Of a stretch of DNA of 64,000 nucleotides, positions 20,800 to 33,649 are shown in pieces; the first letter of the stretch is position 1, and each line of letters begins with the position of its first letter. This stretch comes from Brachypterus glaber (Eukaryota > Arthropoda > Insecta > Coleoptera > Kateretidae). The notes beneath the pieces were generated by a model, which worked only from the letters and a program-made list of their open reading frames with translations, was not told where the DNA came from and ran no database searches. Made by a program: the position numbers and the translations under genes. The DNA is taken from contig OY294046.1 of assembly GCA_958510825.1 (NCBI GenBank), forward strand, positions 10,704,847 to 10,768,846, in the 5' to 3' direction.

Positions 20800-21536
20800 T
20801 ACAGCCTGTTCCAGAACTCGCGTACCGAAATTTAAGAGGTGATTCTACATTCAAAAATATAAAAAAAAGTTTCTATAAAGGTTGGTCCGGAAATGAGCCC
20901 TAAGGGAGCTACGGCCCTTCGAAGATGACGTATTGAATGGGGAACAAAAAAAAGCACCAATAAAATTTTAATGCTGCAGGGTGATTCTTCATTTAAAACT
21001 GAGCAAAAAAGTATTATACACCAAAACACCTAAATTTAATATTAAAGGAGTAATAGCCTTTTAAAAAGTAACGTTTTTGGTGGCACAAAATGTTACTTCC
21101 TCTTAATTGCATTTTTTTTTTGATAACGGTTGCTCCTACAGTGTTACACTATATGATATTTTATATGTATTTTTACTCTAGAAATCTATATTTTTTACAA
21201 CAAATCCAAAAAACATACACATAGAAAAGTTTGGGGCAAAAATGTTTTAAGCCTCATATATTTTGTCCGTCTGGGCACGCCTCTGGATAAATTAAAAAAA
21301 TAAATTAACATAAACTTATTGCCCTTATTAATACTAGTATACATGCAAAAGCTCGCCGCTCTAGCTTAAACGGTACCCGAGTTATTAATTAAAAACCTTA
21401 TTTTTATTACAATTTTAAAGGACCCTAGATTCCTTAGGGCTCATTTCCGGACCAACCTTTATAGGAACTTTTTTTATATTTTTGGATCTAGAATCACCTC
21501 TTAAATTTTGGCATGCCAGTTATGGATAACCCTGTA
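20800..21536. mobile_element. Inverted-repeat element 'D', copy 1
   Basis: Left end ACAGCCTGTTCCAGAACT, then AAATTTAAGAGGTGATTCTA; right end GAATCACCTCTTAAATTTTGG, then ACCCTGTATAT. A related copy lies at 31959-33095 inverted and a fragment at 58000-58090. The 20071-20799 flank contains a segment (GTCAATAGCAGCGTTTTTAA, about 20310) also found near 10645. No gene. Confidence 0.7.
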
Positions 21537-24068
21537 TATTTTATGTAATTCCCTTTTTTTTATTATACTACTGTTTAAAAAGAAATCAAACAATAAAATT
21601 CATTATTATGCCCTATTATTACAAATATAATATGTGCCATTTTTTTGTATAAAATAAAAATTTAAACAAAATATACATTAGTATTGACTTAACTTCCTAT
21701 TTTTAGCTTATTTTTACGAAAAATTATTTTTTCTTATCAGCATTTAATAATTCAGTACCCAAGTGGTTAAGAAAGGAAAAAACACAGGAAAATACTGGGC
21801 AAAATTGTAACAATTTTAAAAAGTGATCAAATTAAATTTTCATGAAATCTATGAATTTAAATTGAAATATGTTTGGTTTGCCCAAGTTAATTATTATGTA
21901 AATGCATTACGATTATTTTTTCTTCAAGCGTACTAAAATATTTATATTTTATAACTGAACACACTAGTTAAAAGTGATCTATTTTTGTACAATAAAAAAA
22001 TGAGTTCATTGTTGTACGCCGTAAAAAAAATTAGCAAAACCACCACTGGCGGCAGCACTCTTTGACTTTGATGACAGTCATACTTCAAACTTGTTTGTCT
22101 ATTATGTAAACAGGTGATTGACTCGAGATTCTGTGCAAAAACCTTGTGTGAAATTGATTAAAAATGATTGAAGAATAATATATGGTTTATACACCTACAA
22201 ATCTCTCCGAAATTGCAAATGTTACATTAGACAAGTTACCATCGAAATCGCGAAAAGTGTACGATTTAGCCTAAAAAAAATTAAAATGAGCTAATGAAGG
22301 TTTAAGTTTATTTCGAAAGGGTTTTATTGGCCTATTTTAATGAAAAAAAAAACATACTGTATTACTGAATAAATTAAATTCAAAAATGAATATTTAAAAA
22401 ATATATATAGGATGCTTGAGGAAAAAATAGTCTGTTTCACTCAGAGGAAAAGTGCTTTTTATTACTTGTCTGTAGTTTAAGGACTTCGCTTTGCGTCGTC
22501 CCTAAATTCTACAGACTAGTTAAAAAAAGCTTCACTTTTCCTCTTAGTAAAACAATATAATATTATTCCAATAATATTTTACAAAGCGTTTAGATCTTAG
22601 ATGAAAACTAAGATTTCTAAAACTACTTTCAAAAGTATATTCCTTTAATTAAGAATGGGTCTTCACAAAGGAGACTGATTTATATACGATGCAATTTCCT
22701 TATTCAGGTTATTCCAGATCTAATGTCTCAATTTAAACCATTTTCCAGGATTTGAGAGCGTGATTTGATGCCGGTAGCAGTTAATAGGCAGTAACTCCAA
22801 TAGTTAATAGGCAGTAACTCCAATATCAGCGGTTAAAGTGGCGTTTACAGTTGAGCAACAGTGTTGCGGTATCAGTTTTTTACCCAGTCAGAAACCGGCA
22901 CCTAATGTCAGAAAACTGCGATTTTTAGCCTCGCTGCGGAACTTTCATGACTCTTATAAAGTCATTGTTTGGGTTCTCAGAAGATAAAAAATAAACATAA
23001 TTTTCCCTGATTGGTCAAAACTGACATCGGATTCGTGTTCAGCGGCCAATAATACATGGGAATGTATATGTCGCACCTCTGACACAGAAGATTTTTTTGT
23101 GTACTTGTGTTATAATTATTTCATAGAAAGACTGAATATAATAATAATAATAATAATAAAATAGATAAATTAATTACAATAATATTGTCTTTATTGTTCG
23201 ATTATTGTATTTATTCCAAAATAAACAAATCAAAATTAATAATTGTTTAACTTTTTAATTTTTAAACCTTAAATATAAACGAAGAGAATATTGAATATGT
23301 AAAATAAACACAATTTATTATTTTACTCCAAATCTTTTAATTACACTCTTTGTATTATACAGAAGAAGTTCTTAATTTTCTAAACTAGATGAAACGTTGC
23401 AAGCAACCTGTCAAAACATCGGCACTATTGTACACTAGAGCCATCTAGTTTGCAAATTTCAAACTAGGGGTTTTGTTTGATTTTAAATTCTGTATCTTTA
23501 AAACATTATATTCTAGCAAAAAACTGTATATAACATTTTTTATAGGGCTTAAAAAGAGCTTTTATTTAAAATCGGGTTATAAATATGTGAGATATGCTAA
23601 AAAACCCTTTTACTGCTTTAAACGCCAATATCTCGAAAACAATGCGTTTTAGGAAAACGTTGTTTATAACATTTTTTGACCAATTTAAAATTATCTTTTA
23701 TATAAGTGCTAAATTAACCAAATACAATAATAATTGCCTTAATTATAAACAAAAAACGCTAAAAATAGGAGTTTTACCCTATTTTTACCCCCTTACCCCC
23801 AATCGTTTACCCCCAAAATCTAATCAGCTCTTACGATAAGAAACAATATGCAAAAAACCGCAAGTCGATATCTCATGTATAAATGGAGTTAGAGAGTTTA
23901 CACCCAGACAGACAGACAGACTGACGCAAAAACTTTTTTTACTGATTTAGACAGAATGGTCTAAAACGTCGAGAAATGTGAAAGAAACGTGGTCAAAGGT
24001 TTTAACTTTTCAGCGAAGATTTCAATATATCGGCACTCTGTAGCACTAAGTGCCAATGTAAAAAGTAG
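21537..24068. other. Intergenic stretch without a recognised gene
   Basis: AT-rich non-coding sequence. It holds a hairpin at 22432-22556 (arms around TTTCACTCAGAGGAAAAGTG and the inverted CACTTTTCCTCTTAGT). A 24-bp tandem duplication (GTTAATAGGCAGTAACTCCA at about 22776 and 22800) and an (AAT)n run at about 23135-23160 also occur. A CAGA-rich tract lies at 23908-23925. Short open frames such as 23594-23839 have no family. Confidence 0.5.
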
Positions 24069-25113
24069 CTCTACAGAAAAATCTGATTATGGATCAAGGT
24101 AGCAGAATGTCTACACATTACAGAACCATTTACAGCTAAATCCAGAAAACTTGTTTTGGTAAATAATGGTAAATAATCTTCTGCAGAATAATTGTGACAC
24201 TAAACTGCATATACTGTTGGACGATTCCAATAGTATTTTTTTACCTAATTCCGAATATCTTCAAGGTAAATCGCTATATTTTTCCGTTATCGAGAAAAAT
24301 GTGCTTGAAAATATTTGTTTCCGTTTTTCAACTGCTTGTAGAAAAATTATCATAGTACCTGAAAGCTTTTATCCATGTTTCAATTAGAGCGGGGTTCTTA
24401 CTCTTTAAAATCGTATAAGAAAACCTTAACATAATGTTTAGTGGTAAATTTAAAAACAGTTTTAAAATACCGCTGATAACACATTTTATGCAAACTATAT
24501 TTTTCTTTGTTACATAGTCTCATTATGTTAGCAGCCAATTTTACCCTTAAAAATCTTAAATACAGAACGTCTATGATAATAAAATAATTCGCAATTACTG
24601 TCAAAAATGAAAGTTGTACAAAAACCGAGCAAACTCGGAAAAAATCGTCAAAAACACTATGTAGCAAAGACAAGTGTTGTTTGAATAAAACTTGGTTTCA
24701 GAGGTATTTTAAAACTGTTATCAAATTTACCACTAAACATTGTGTCAAGGTTTCCTTGTACGATTTTAAAGAGTAAGAACCCTCTCTCTAATTAAAGCCT
24801 AGATAAAAGCTTTTATAATAGCACCGATAATTTTTCTACAAGCACTTGAAAAACGAAAAAAAAAAATATTTTCAAGAGCATTTTTCTAGAAAACGGAAAA
24901 ATATAGCGATTTACTTTAAAGATATTCGGAATCAGGTAAAAACAATATTATCGGAATCGTTCAATAAAATATGCAATTTATTGTCATAATTATTCTGCAG
25001 AAGATTATTCGCCATTATTTACCAAAAACAAGTTTTCTGGATTTAGCTGTAAATGGTTCTGTAATGTGTAGACCTTCTGCTACCATGATCCATAATCAGA
25101 TTTTTCTGTAGAA
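24069..25113. mobile_element. 1.05 kb foldback element with ~400-bp arms
   Basis: Left arm about 24069-24465, right arm about 24702-25113, spacer about 235 bases. Matching blocks include CTACAGAAAAATCTGATTATG, AATAATCTTCTGCAGAATAA and ACTCTTTAAAATCGTA, each present in opposite orientation. Open frames at 24166-24387 and 24398-24673 are translations of the arms and spacer. Confidence 0.75.
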
Positions 25114-25154
25114 CTACTTCCTCTCGTTAATCCTTCAGGCATGCTGTGAGTATA

Positions 25155-25400
25155 CCGGGTGAGTGTTATTTATGTTCACCCCTAAAAGTAAGATTAATAT
25201 TCATTCGATAAAAACGAAACTTTGGTGATTTATATAATTTTACATTGGCTATAAAATATAAAACTTAGTTTTTTTGTTTCGCTTCCGGTTTCGCCGGAAG
25301 TGGTATAGTTTTATTTTTGTTTAACGGAACACCCTAGGGCCCTGTAATTTTTTACATTTTTGAATTCAGCCAATAATTCTATGTACTGTTCGGGCCGTTT
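25155..25400 (+). repeat. Dispersed element 'E' (single arm)
   Basis: Starts at CCGGGTGAGTGTTATTTATG and contains CATTCGATAAAAACGAAACT and TTATATAATTTTACATTGGC. The same blocks occur five more times at 42655-44060. Also contains the GC-rich hairpin CTTCCGGTTTCGCCGGAAG. Confidence 0.6.
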
Positions 25401-25679
25401 AAAACCTGATTAGTATGACCTTGAACTGTTTTTGACAGTTGGGTCGAGTAGTCTTGTTCCAAAGGCCACTCATAAAAAATTGAATTTTTCTACGTCAAGG
25501 CGTTTAAAAGTTGCCAGAATATGACCTTGAACTGTCATTTTAATAGGGATGGATTTATTTGGTATTGATCCTCTTTACAATAATACTTATCGACTTAACT
25601 ATCAAAATGACAGTTTACGGTCATATTTTGCCATCTTTTAAACACTTTCACGAAAAAACATGAAATAGAGAGTACGTAT

Positions 25680-26868
25680 GTACTAGAGTGCCCAAAATTG
25701 TTCCTTTAAGTGAAAAACAACTCTGTTTTTTTTTAGATTTTTAAAAAAATATTTAGAGGTCCCGCCTCCTCTTTTTTAAATAGAAAATCATGTGAAGGGT
25801 TTTTATTTTTTTAAGGATATAAAAACTTTGATATTGGACTTTTATGGAACAAAAAAGTGTTTCTGGATAATAAAGGAATATTCTCAATTTTTATGCCCCT
25901 CTACAAAAATAAAACGGATTTTTTATGGGGCAAAAATGCTAAAAACTGACACATGAGGTTAATAAGGGCTAGAAAAAAAGCACTTAGAATATTTTCCAAA
26001 GAGTTCTTTTTTTCTAGAGTATTGTTCAATATGTCCGAATTCAGGGTTTGTATTTACTTTTTTGAAATAAGGTACAGGGTGTCCAATAAATAATTAAATA
26101 TATCAATAAAGATTAAAAAAATGCATTTAATTGCAATAAAATATCAATTTTGTAGCAAATAAAGAAAAAATGTTTTCAAAATGCCTCATAGTATGTTATA
26201 TTATGTAATAAAATACATTAAATAAAGTTTTTTTTCAAAAAAAAAGTGTAGAACATTTATTTTTAAAAATCAGAAAAAATAAATTCTCAACACCCAGTTA
26301 TAGCAACCCATTTTAAAGCAATTTGTACATATTATTAAGCTTTTTAACCAAATATTATCTCTTTTATCGAAATAAAGTAATTCTTTTACATTTTATGGGA
26401 TTTTTAATTTTTTTTGTTTTGACATCCTGTTCTTTTTCTTAAAAAAATAAATATGGGGCGCTAATTGGTACTTATCAATAAATTTCTAAAAAAAAAATTA
26501 CCCATGAGAAAAATTTCTAAGTAACCTTTTTTTTTGTAGAATAAATAAGCTTCATACGTCAATTTTTACAATGTTTTTACCCTGGTAAAGGCATTTTTTC
26601 ATGTAAAAGGATATTTTTTTAATATTCCCTTATTATTCAAATATAATTTCCTTTCCTAAAATCGCCTGATTTTTTTTTTATTTTAAATAATAATAAAAAG
26701 GTTTAACATGTTTTCTCTCTCAAAAAACCGCAGGGCGGACCACTAAATATATTTTTAAAAATCTGAAAAAAATTGAGGGTTGGTTTTGACCTAAATGAAC
26801 ATTTATATTATAAGGGGTGGGACCCTAAAAAAATCAATTTTTTAATTTTGACTGGGCACCCTAGTATA
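25680..26868. mobile_element. 1.2 kb element with TACTAG(A/G)GTGCCCA termini
   Basis: Left TACTAGAGTGCCCAAAATTG at about 25680, right GACTGGGCACCCTAGTATA at about 26849. The interior is A/T-run rich and has no coding capacity. The interval 25401-25679 and the flank 26869-27160 show no gene. Confidence 0.55.
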
Positions 26869-27162
26869 TACTATCTTACGTGAAGAGTATACTATGGAAT
26901 GCGAAGTTTTGGATATCTTCACGGCTTCTGTATTTTATATACCGAAAAGTTATTTTCTTTAACTCAACTGCCATAAATTTTAAATAAACTGTTAACGGCC
27001 TCTTATATAAATTTTCTGGTGGGCAGTTACCTAGTTCCGTGCAATAGTTTTGACTCAAAACTTTTGAGAATTTTATCTAAAGTGCTTTATTATTTTGTTT
27101 TATTGAAATATATTTTATGTTTAATTAAAAACTGGGAACGACCTCAAATTTTTATAAATTGG

Positions 27163-27502
27163 TTGAGTTGTGGGATATAGGCCGAAAAGAAAACAACGCC
27201 AAAAACTTTGTTAACTAACTGTTTCGTTTATTCTTTGTAAACGAAACTGTCGGTTTAGTCCAAAACTGATTTTACCGTCGTGGGTGGCGTTTTTTAAATG
27301 TTTGTTTATATTTTTCTTTCTATTCTTATCTGGTCTATATTTGACTATATGTTACCATTCAAAAAGTCTATGACTAAAATGCCTTTTACGCTTTAATCAA
27401 CCCTGAGGATTTTTACAAAGAATAAACGAAACTGTCGGTTTAGTTAACAAAGTTTTTGGCGTTGTTTTCTTTTTGGCCTATATCCCACAACTCAACCAAT
27501 TT
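27163..27502. mobile_element. Foldback MITE with ~95-bp arms
   Basis: GGTTGAGTTGTGGGATATAG (27163) pairs with CTATATCCCACAACTCAACC (27478-27497). The arms continue through AACAACGCCAAAAACTTTG and ATAAACGAAACTGTCGGTTT. Loop of about 150 bases. Confidence 0.7.
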
Positions 27503-27727
27503 ATATTTTATGTGTTATTAAATGTATTTCCGCATGCATACAATCTCTTCTAGGTATTAATTTATTTTTTAATAGCCTTTCTGTAAATTTTAGAAATTTA
27601 CCCCAAAACAAGTTTAAATCCAAGCTTATAGTCCAGTAGTTTTAGGCATTTTGCACAGAACTTTTCTATTTCTGAAAGCTAACTATGCTATCTGAAAACA
27701 TATGTCAGTGGTCCGGAAGTTATATGA

Positions 27728-28750
27728 GGAGCGATTATTTCACACTATATATTCCAAGCTATGCGCATGCCTGAGAAATATCTATTGTATATTTTTAACG
27801 ATTCACTCACCGCAGTAATGAGGAGAGTCCAGCGCATGCGCACTGATTCTGTTTTGACGTATGCCTAAAATTATTTTAAGGTTATGAAACATTCTTTTGC
27901 AGAATTTTACAAAAATATCTTTTTTTATGCATATTGTTACACCAGGCAAGCATTTATTTTTTAATTAGCTAAAGCTAAATTATTTAGCCTAGATATAATC
28001 CTATTTGATTCTTAAAATATATCGCCTTCTAAATTCTGAAATACCGTATCTGAAAAATGCCTCCCATTAAAAAAAACACCAAACCAGCAAACTACCAAAC
28101 CAAACCATTATTAACGTTAACCAACGCCTCCCATTAAAAAAAAAACACCAAACCAAACCATTGTTAACGTAAACCAACGCCTCCCATTAAAAAAAAAAAC
28201 ACCTAAACAGCAAACTACCAAACCAAACCATTGTTAACGTAAACCAATGCCCCCATTAAAAAAATCAAACAGAAATTCTTGAGTATTTTAACAATATTTT
28301 GCTATATATTCTAACAAAAAAACTAGTGTAGTGGTAGTAGTAGTTTGGTAGTTTGCTGGTTTGGTGTTTTTTGTAAATGGGAGGCGTTGGTTTACGTTAA
28401 CAATGGTTTGGTTTGGTAGTTTGCTGGTTTGGTGTGTTTTTTTTTTTAATGGGAGGAGTTGGTTTACATTAACAATGGTTTGGTTTGGTAGTTTGCTGGT
28501 TTGGTGTTTTTTTTTTATGGAAGGCGTTGGTTTACGTTAATAATGGTTTTGTACTTTGCTAAGGAGGTGACTTTTGGACCGCACAGTATACTCTGATATA
28601 GAACATAAAAGATTGTTTAATGCTGTAATACTCTGATATATGAATTTTTGTCTGTAATGCTTTCTCGTCCAATGACCATAAACTATAAAACAGATATTTC
28701 ACAGGCATGCGCATAGCTTGGAATATATAGTGTGAAATAATCGCTCCTGT
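27728..28750. mobile_element. Inverted-repeat element hosting a second foldback element
   Basis: Outer arms: GGAGCGATTATTTCACACTA (27729) with TATTCCAAGCTATGCGCATG, inverted at about 28692-28748. Inside lies an element whose left end, CGATTCACTCACCGCAGTAA (27800), matches the complete copy at 59828-60819. Its own right end is missing here. The inner part carries several copies of a roughly 60-bp unit with CAAACCATTGTTAACGTAAA, first in one and then in the opposite orientation. Confidence 0.65.
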
Positions 28751-28859
28751 TATATGGTGGGTGATCAATATCAATATCATATTTTTGGTTTGGACATTTG
28801 GACTTTATTGGGACACCCTGTTTAGAAAACAGAATGTGACATACATAATAGTTATTTAT

Positions 28860-29464
28860 GGTACTAGTGGGTAAAGTAAGATATTGCCCATGAAAAAATT
28901 AACCTGCGAGGCCTCAGTCAAGCAGGTTAATTTTCGAGAGAGTAATATCGGTTTACCCATGAGTGCCATACAAAGTTTTATCCAATAAATAGCTTAGGAA
29001 TTCATATTTTTATTAAACATTTTAATGACATTTACAAGGAAATAATTTGACAAGTGACAGTTGAGTGGGTAAAATAATTAAATATCCACTCAATACAGTA
29101 AAAGCCGCGCGGGGGTTATTATTGAGTTTATCTATTTAAAATAAAGCTGGTAATTGTCTTATTATCTGTATGTATTGGATAAACTTTTAATATTTATAAT
29201 TCGTCAGTAGCACAAATTAATAGAAAATGCACTTTTTCGGAATTTAGGGAAAATTTCGGGGCCTTGTTGGAACGGGTTAAAAACTTTTGACCAGGCTAAG
29301 ATTTTGCAGGCTTATTTTGATACATGATATTTGGGTGACTTTAGCGTTTTCAGGGCCTTTAGGGTGGTCTATATAAATTTTATTCTAAGGGCGTTCAAAA
29401 CATGACACATAGAAAAGATTAAGTAAATTCAACTTTTTTAGGACCAGGCCAGGCGATTGGCTTG
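28860..29464. other. Intergenic, no gene; short hairpin
   Basis: Contains AAATTAACCTGCGAGG paired with CAGGTTAATTTT (about 28897-28934). A stretch at 29355-29440 (GTCTATATAAATTTTATTCT, GACACATAGAAAAGATTAAG) recurs at about 50735-50800 in the same orientation. No coding sequence. Confidence 0.45.
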
Positions 29465-30303
29465 ACATCATCAGTAGCCGGCATATTTCCAGTTGTAGTC
29501 CAGTCTTCAGGTCAATAAAAGAGGCTTTACCTGGAAATAATTGAGGGAGTTTTGATTTTCGGTTTATTGGGTAGGGTTAATGGCCGCAAATAAATAAACA
29601 ATTTTGCGACGTTGAACTCGATTTGCAACTGTCATTTTTTCAACGTGTTTTTCACAAAAAAAACGGATTTTTAAAATATCTCTTAAACGTTACACTATAC
29701 GTTTTTAGATTTTTAATGTTTCTTTCGAAAAACCAAAATTGTTCTTTATCATAGGTTAGGCATTCCCCTGAGAACGTTTTGGGTGAAAAAAATCTATCTG
29801 GCACTTTCTTTTTAATTTACGTAAAATTATTTTTTTTTAATAATTCACACATTTGTGTTATTTCTAGTAAACCGATTTTCGATTGAATCACCATTGTATT
29901 AAGCATAAAAAAACCTTCCTAACCGAGTCATAAAGAAAAATCTAAAACCCTACAGTGTAACGTTTAAGGCTGTGCCGTGAATTAGCTATAAGTTATACAG
30001 AAAAATATATGACCCAAAAAATGTTGGAGATTTGGTACTCTTTATTTTCATATCAAAAGTTTTTTGTTCTAGGATGCACCGTTCTTGAGATATTTTAAAA
30101 AAATCTGTGTTTTGTAAAAAATAAGTTAAAAAAATTACAGTTCCAAATCGAGTTCAATATGGCAAAATTATTTATTTACAGCCTTAAACCCTACCTAATA
30201 AACCAAAAATCTGAACTCCCTTAATTATTTCCAGGTAAAGCCTCTTTTATTAACTTGAAGACTGGACTATAACTGGAAATACGCCGGGTACTGGACATCA
30301 TTA
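29465..30303. mobile_element. Inverted-repeat element, ~165-bp arms
   Basis: Left arm about 29465-29640, right arm about 30135-30303. Shared inverted blocks: TTTACCTGGAAATAATTGAG, AGTCCAGTCTTCAGGTCAAT and ACTCGATTTGCAACTG. Non-coding middle. Open frames at 30221-30517 straddle the right end and have no known domain. Confidence 0.65.
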
Positions 30304-30782
30304 ATAATTGTGTCGGATCCAAGTTGTCGATAAACATGCGTTTGTGACAGTTTACAGAACAAAATGGAATAAACATTGTGCAGTGGCGCAACAGGGGCAT
30401 CATTTCGCGTTCATAAGGGACCGTCCAGCGGTTAGGGACGCATCCCTATGGATAGAACAATCACTATCTTTAAATTTTCCCACTTTGGTCCCCTTTCCCG
30501 CTGACGATTTTTGCTAAAGACAGTCCCATCAGAGAACTTTAAATAAGGGACATATGCTCCAAATTTTAAGGCTATTGCTCAAAGCGTTCCGATTTATCTT
30601 GGTCACTAATTTTCCCGGGCAGGCCCAAAAAAAACAGTTTTTTTACGAAAATCTTCTGTTTATACTCTTCACTGCTCTCGAGCTGAGAAATATTACATGA
30701 GATGGTTTTCTAAAATCCTCAAAAATTACCCTAGATCAAAAATGTTTGTATACAAATATCACAGCCACACAATTTTTTTTTT

Positions 30783-31285
30783 AATATCCAGAGACTAGAC
30801 CAATGCATTTTTATATTTTTGGGGTCGCTGAAACCAAATCTGACCTTAAAATTGCTCCATCGGATCACAATTTCTTTGTACACTCAAAAAAAACGGTGTG
30901 AAAATTTAGTTGTTTTTAAGTGTAGAAAAAAATTGTGACCTGATGGAGCAATTCTGATCTTAGATTCGATTTCACCTACCCCGCCACCTGCCGCATAATT
31001 TTTTTTTTGTGGGTGGCTGTGCATAGCCAACCAAAAAAAAATTAAAAAAAATAAGTGCCAGGGACTAGACCAACGCATTTTTATATTTTCGGGGTCGCTG
31101 ACCTCAGAATTGCTCCAACAGGTCACAATTTTTTTCCACACTTAAAAAAGGGTGCGACAATTTCTTAAATTCAGATGTTTTTATGGGTAGAAAAAAATTG
31201 TGATTTGATGGAGCCATTCTGAGGTCAGATTCTGTTTCAGGGACCCCAAAAATATAAAAATGCATTGGTCTAGTCTCTGGATATT
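30783..31285. repeat. Tandem pair of hairpin repeats around GAGACTAGACCAATGCATTT
   Basis: The block AGACTAGACCAATGCATTTT (about 30791) recurs as GGGACTAGACCAACGCATTT (31063) and inverted as AAATGCATTGGTCTAGTCTC (31258). TTGTGACCTGATGGAGCAAT and TGCTCCATCGGATCACAATT form the inner arms. The 31-kb minus-strand open frame (30884-31141) is repeat translation. Confidence 0.6.
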
Positions 31286-31379
31286 TAAAAAAAATGTGTG
31301 GCTGTGTATTTTTTATTGAATTCTAAACAACACATAATTTAATATTAAGATTTGTTTAGCCAAATTTATAGTATATTAA

Positions 31380-31862
31380 AGTACTAGTTTCATAACATTT
31401 TTAACGCACGAGTACAAGTTTAGAAAACGAGCCGCTTGCGGCGAGTTTTCTAAAGTACTAGTGCTCTAAAAACGAGTGCTTTATACAATTTTTTCTATTT
31501 TGCTCTAAAATTTAAAAACCTTACATTTAAATTGATGATTTAAGAATTTTTGTTTGGGTTGGCATTACAGTTTACACTATGTTTAAAATTCTAAGAACAA
31601 ATGATATTTTGATATATTTTACAGTCATCTCTTCTTTTTTCACTGCAATTGACCAGTCCACAATTTTAACCCAAAAACAAAATTTTGTAAAAAATTAAAC
31701 TTTAAATCGACATTGGCATTTGCACGCAAAACGTCAAGAGATAGGCTTTTGTATGTTGCCAACCCAACAGAAAAAAAGAAGAGACCTCTTATGGGCCTAT
31801 AAAAACACGCAAAATGCGTGTGATTATGAGCTTATAAGAGTCGCAAAATAGAAAAAAGAAAT
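31380..31862 (-). repeat. Dispersed element 'F', copy 2 (inverted)
   Basis: Reverse complement of 57497-57965 and of 160-506. It includes the AACGAGCCGCTTGC hairpin (ACGAGTACAAGTTTAGAAAA...GTTTTCTAAAGTACTAGT) and the GGGTTGGCATTACAGTTTAC block. Confidence 0.65.
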
Positions 31863-31958
31863 TAAAGAATAGTTTATGATAATTCTTTTTTTTTTAATTA
31901 AAATCTAAAGCTAGTTAAAAAAGTTTATCTCAAAAATAAAAGCTGCTAGAAAACTCAT

Positions 31959-33095
31959 ACAGGGTGATCAATAACTGGCATGCCAAAATTTAAGAGGTGA
32001 TTCTGCATCCAAAAATATCAAAAAAGGTTCCTATAAAGGTTGGTCCGCAAATGAGCCCTAAGGGAGCTACAGCCCTTTAAATTTGTAATAAAAATAAGGT
32101 TTTTAATTAATAACTCTGGTACCCTTTAAGATAGAGTGACGAGCTTTTGCATGTATACTAGTAATAATAAGGGCAATAAGTTTATGTTAATTTATTTTTT
32201 TGAATTTATCCAGAAGCATGCCTAGACCGAAAATTGCATTAGGCTTAACACATTTTTACCCCAACCTTTTTTATGTGTAATTTTTTTGGATTTTTTGTAA
32301 AAAATATAGATTCCTTGAGTAAAAATACATAAAAAATGTCATATAATGTAACACTGTAGAAGCAACCATTTTCAAAAAAAAATGCAATTAGGAGGAAGTA
32401 ACATTTTGTGCCACCAAAAACGTTACTTTTTAAAAGGCTATTACACGGAAAGAAATTAGTGGGCTCTGCGCTATACATTATAAGATATTTGGTAACAGTG
32501 GCAAATTATAGTGATTTAAGCTATAGATTATAAGAGACACAATAACTAATAATGTTAAAAATAAATTGGAAACGATTATATATATTACAGACACGATTAT
32601 ATTTATTACAGGCACTATTATAAATTTACAGAAATTTTATTATATTATAAAAATTATTAGCACGGACAATAATTAAATCTATTTAAGCTATAAATGCCAT
32701 ACTATTTGTTATATTTTATTATTCACTAAACAATTAAAGTATTTCATATAAATTTTTACACTGACTGCCATAATTGTAAGAGAAAGCCTTGTATTTATAT
32801 AATAAGCGACTATAATTTGCTTGGTATGTGTGTTATAGCGCTCCTAGCTATAATTTTTTTTTTCCGTGTACTCCTTTAATATTAAAATTAGGTGTTTTGG
32901 TGAAGAATACTTTTTTGCTGAAGTATTAAAATTGTATTGATGATTTTTTTGTTCCCCATTCAATACGTCATCTTCAAAGGGCCGTAGCTCCCTTAGGGCT
33001 CATTTCCGTACCAACCTTTATGGAAGCTTTTTTTCATATTTCTGGATGTAGAATCACCTCTTAAATTTTGGCATGGCAGTTACTGATCACCCTGT
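31959..33095. mobile_element. Inverted-repeat element 'D', copy 2, with a nested MITE
   Basis: Ends ACAGGGTGATCAATAACT and AGTTACTGATCACCCTGT. Internal blocks (CCTAAGGGAGCTACAGCCC, GCAAAAGCTCG-type, CACAAAATGTTACTTCC-type) match 20800-21536 in opposite orientation. About 0.7 kb without the insertion at 32444-32868. Confidence 0.75.
32444..32868. mobile_element. Tc1/mariner-type MITE, TA duplication, inside element D
   Basis: 425 bp. Starts CACGGAAAGAAATTA and ends with the inverted TTTTTTTTTCCGTG. Flanked by TA on both sides (32442-32443 and 32869-32870). The empty site in the other D copy reads AGGAGTAATAGCC on the + strand, that is GGCTATTACTCC in this orientation. The TA duplication and both edges are therefore certain. 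GAGCGCTATA-type subterminal blocks are also inverted. No coding sequence. Confidence 0.88.
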
Positions 33096-33649
33096 GTTTA
33101 GGAACACTTAGCGCTTTTTTTGTTTTGACACATAATATTTGGATAGCTTTGAAATAACGCTATAAAAAGATTGATCTGTTTTAGCCGCGACACCTGGTAT
33201 AATTTCATAAAATTAATATAATATATACAAGATTTGGTTTACATGTACGCATAAAGTACATACCTAAAGTACTTATTTTCTGGTTTAAAACTAATAAATT
33301 TCCGATTTTGGAGAAGTAAAATTGGTGTATGAAAATGTCTGGAAATTCTGCCAAAAAGGAACATATTCTATTAAAATTTGGTAAAGGTTTGAATTATTAA
33401 AAAAAAGAGAAAACTATTCTTGGGTCACTATCGTAGCCAGGGTTTTTTTCTGGAGGTGCGCCTTTGGATTTTTTTTAAATCTGCATAATATATTAATATA
33501 TTTTTTAATAAATAAATATTTTATTCATACGTTCGTAAAAAATGTTTGAAAATCGTTTTCAAAACAACTTGAAAAATATTCTTATATATTTGGTTTCGGG
33601 TTTGGACTTTGCAGGGGCACGCTTATGTTTGTGAGTACCTACAATAACA

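Noticed and set aside
24166..24673. Two open frames of 73 and 91 residues
   Set aside because: They are the arms and spacer of the 24069-25113 foldback, translated from both strands.
30783..31285. CRISPR-like repeat spacing
   Set aside because: Only three or four degenerate units in mixed orientation without constant spacers, in a eukaryotic genome; these are hairpin repeats.
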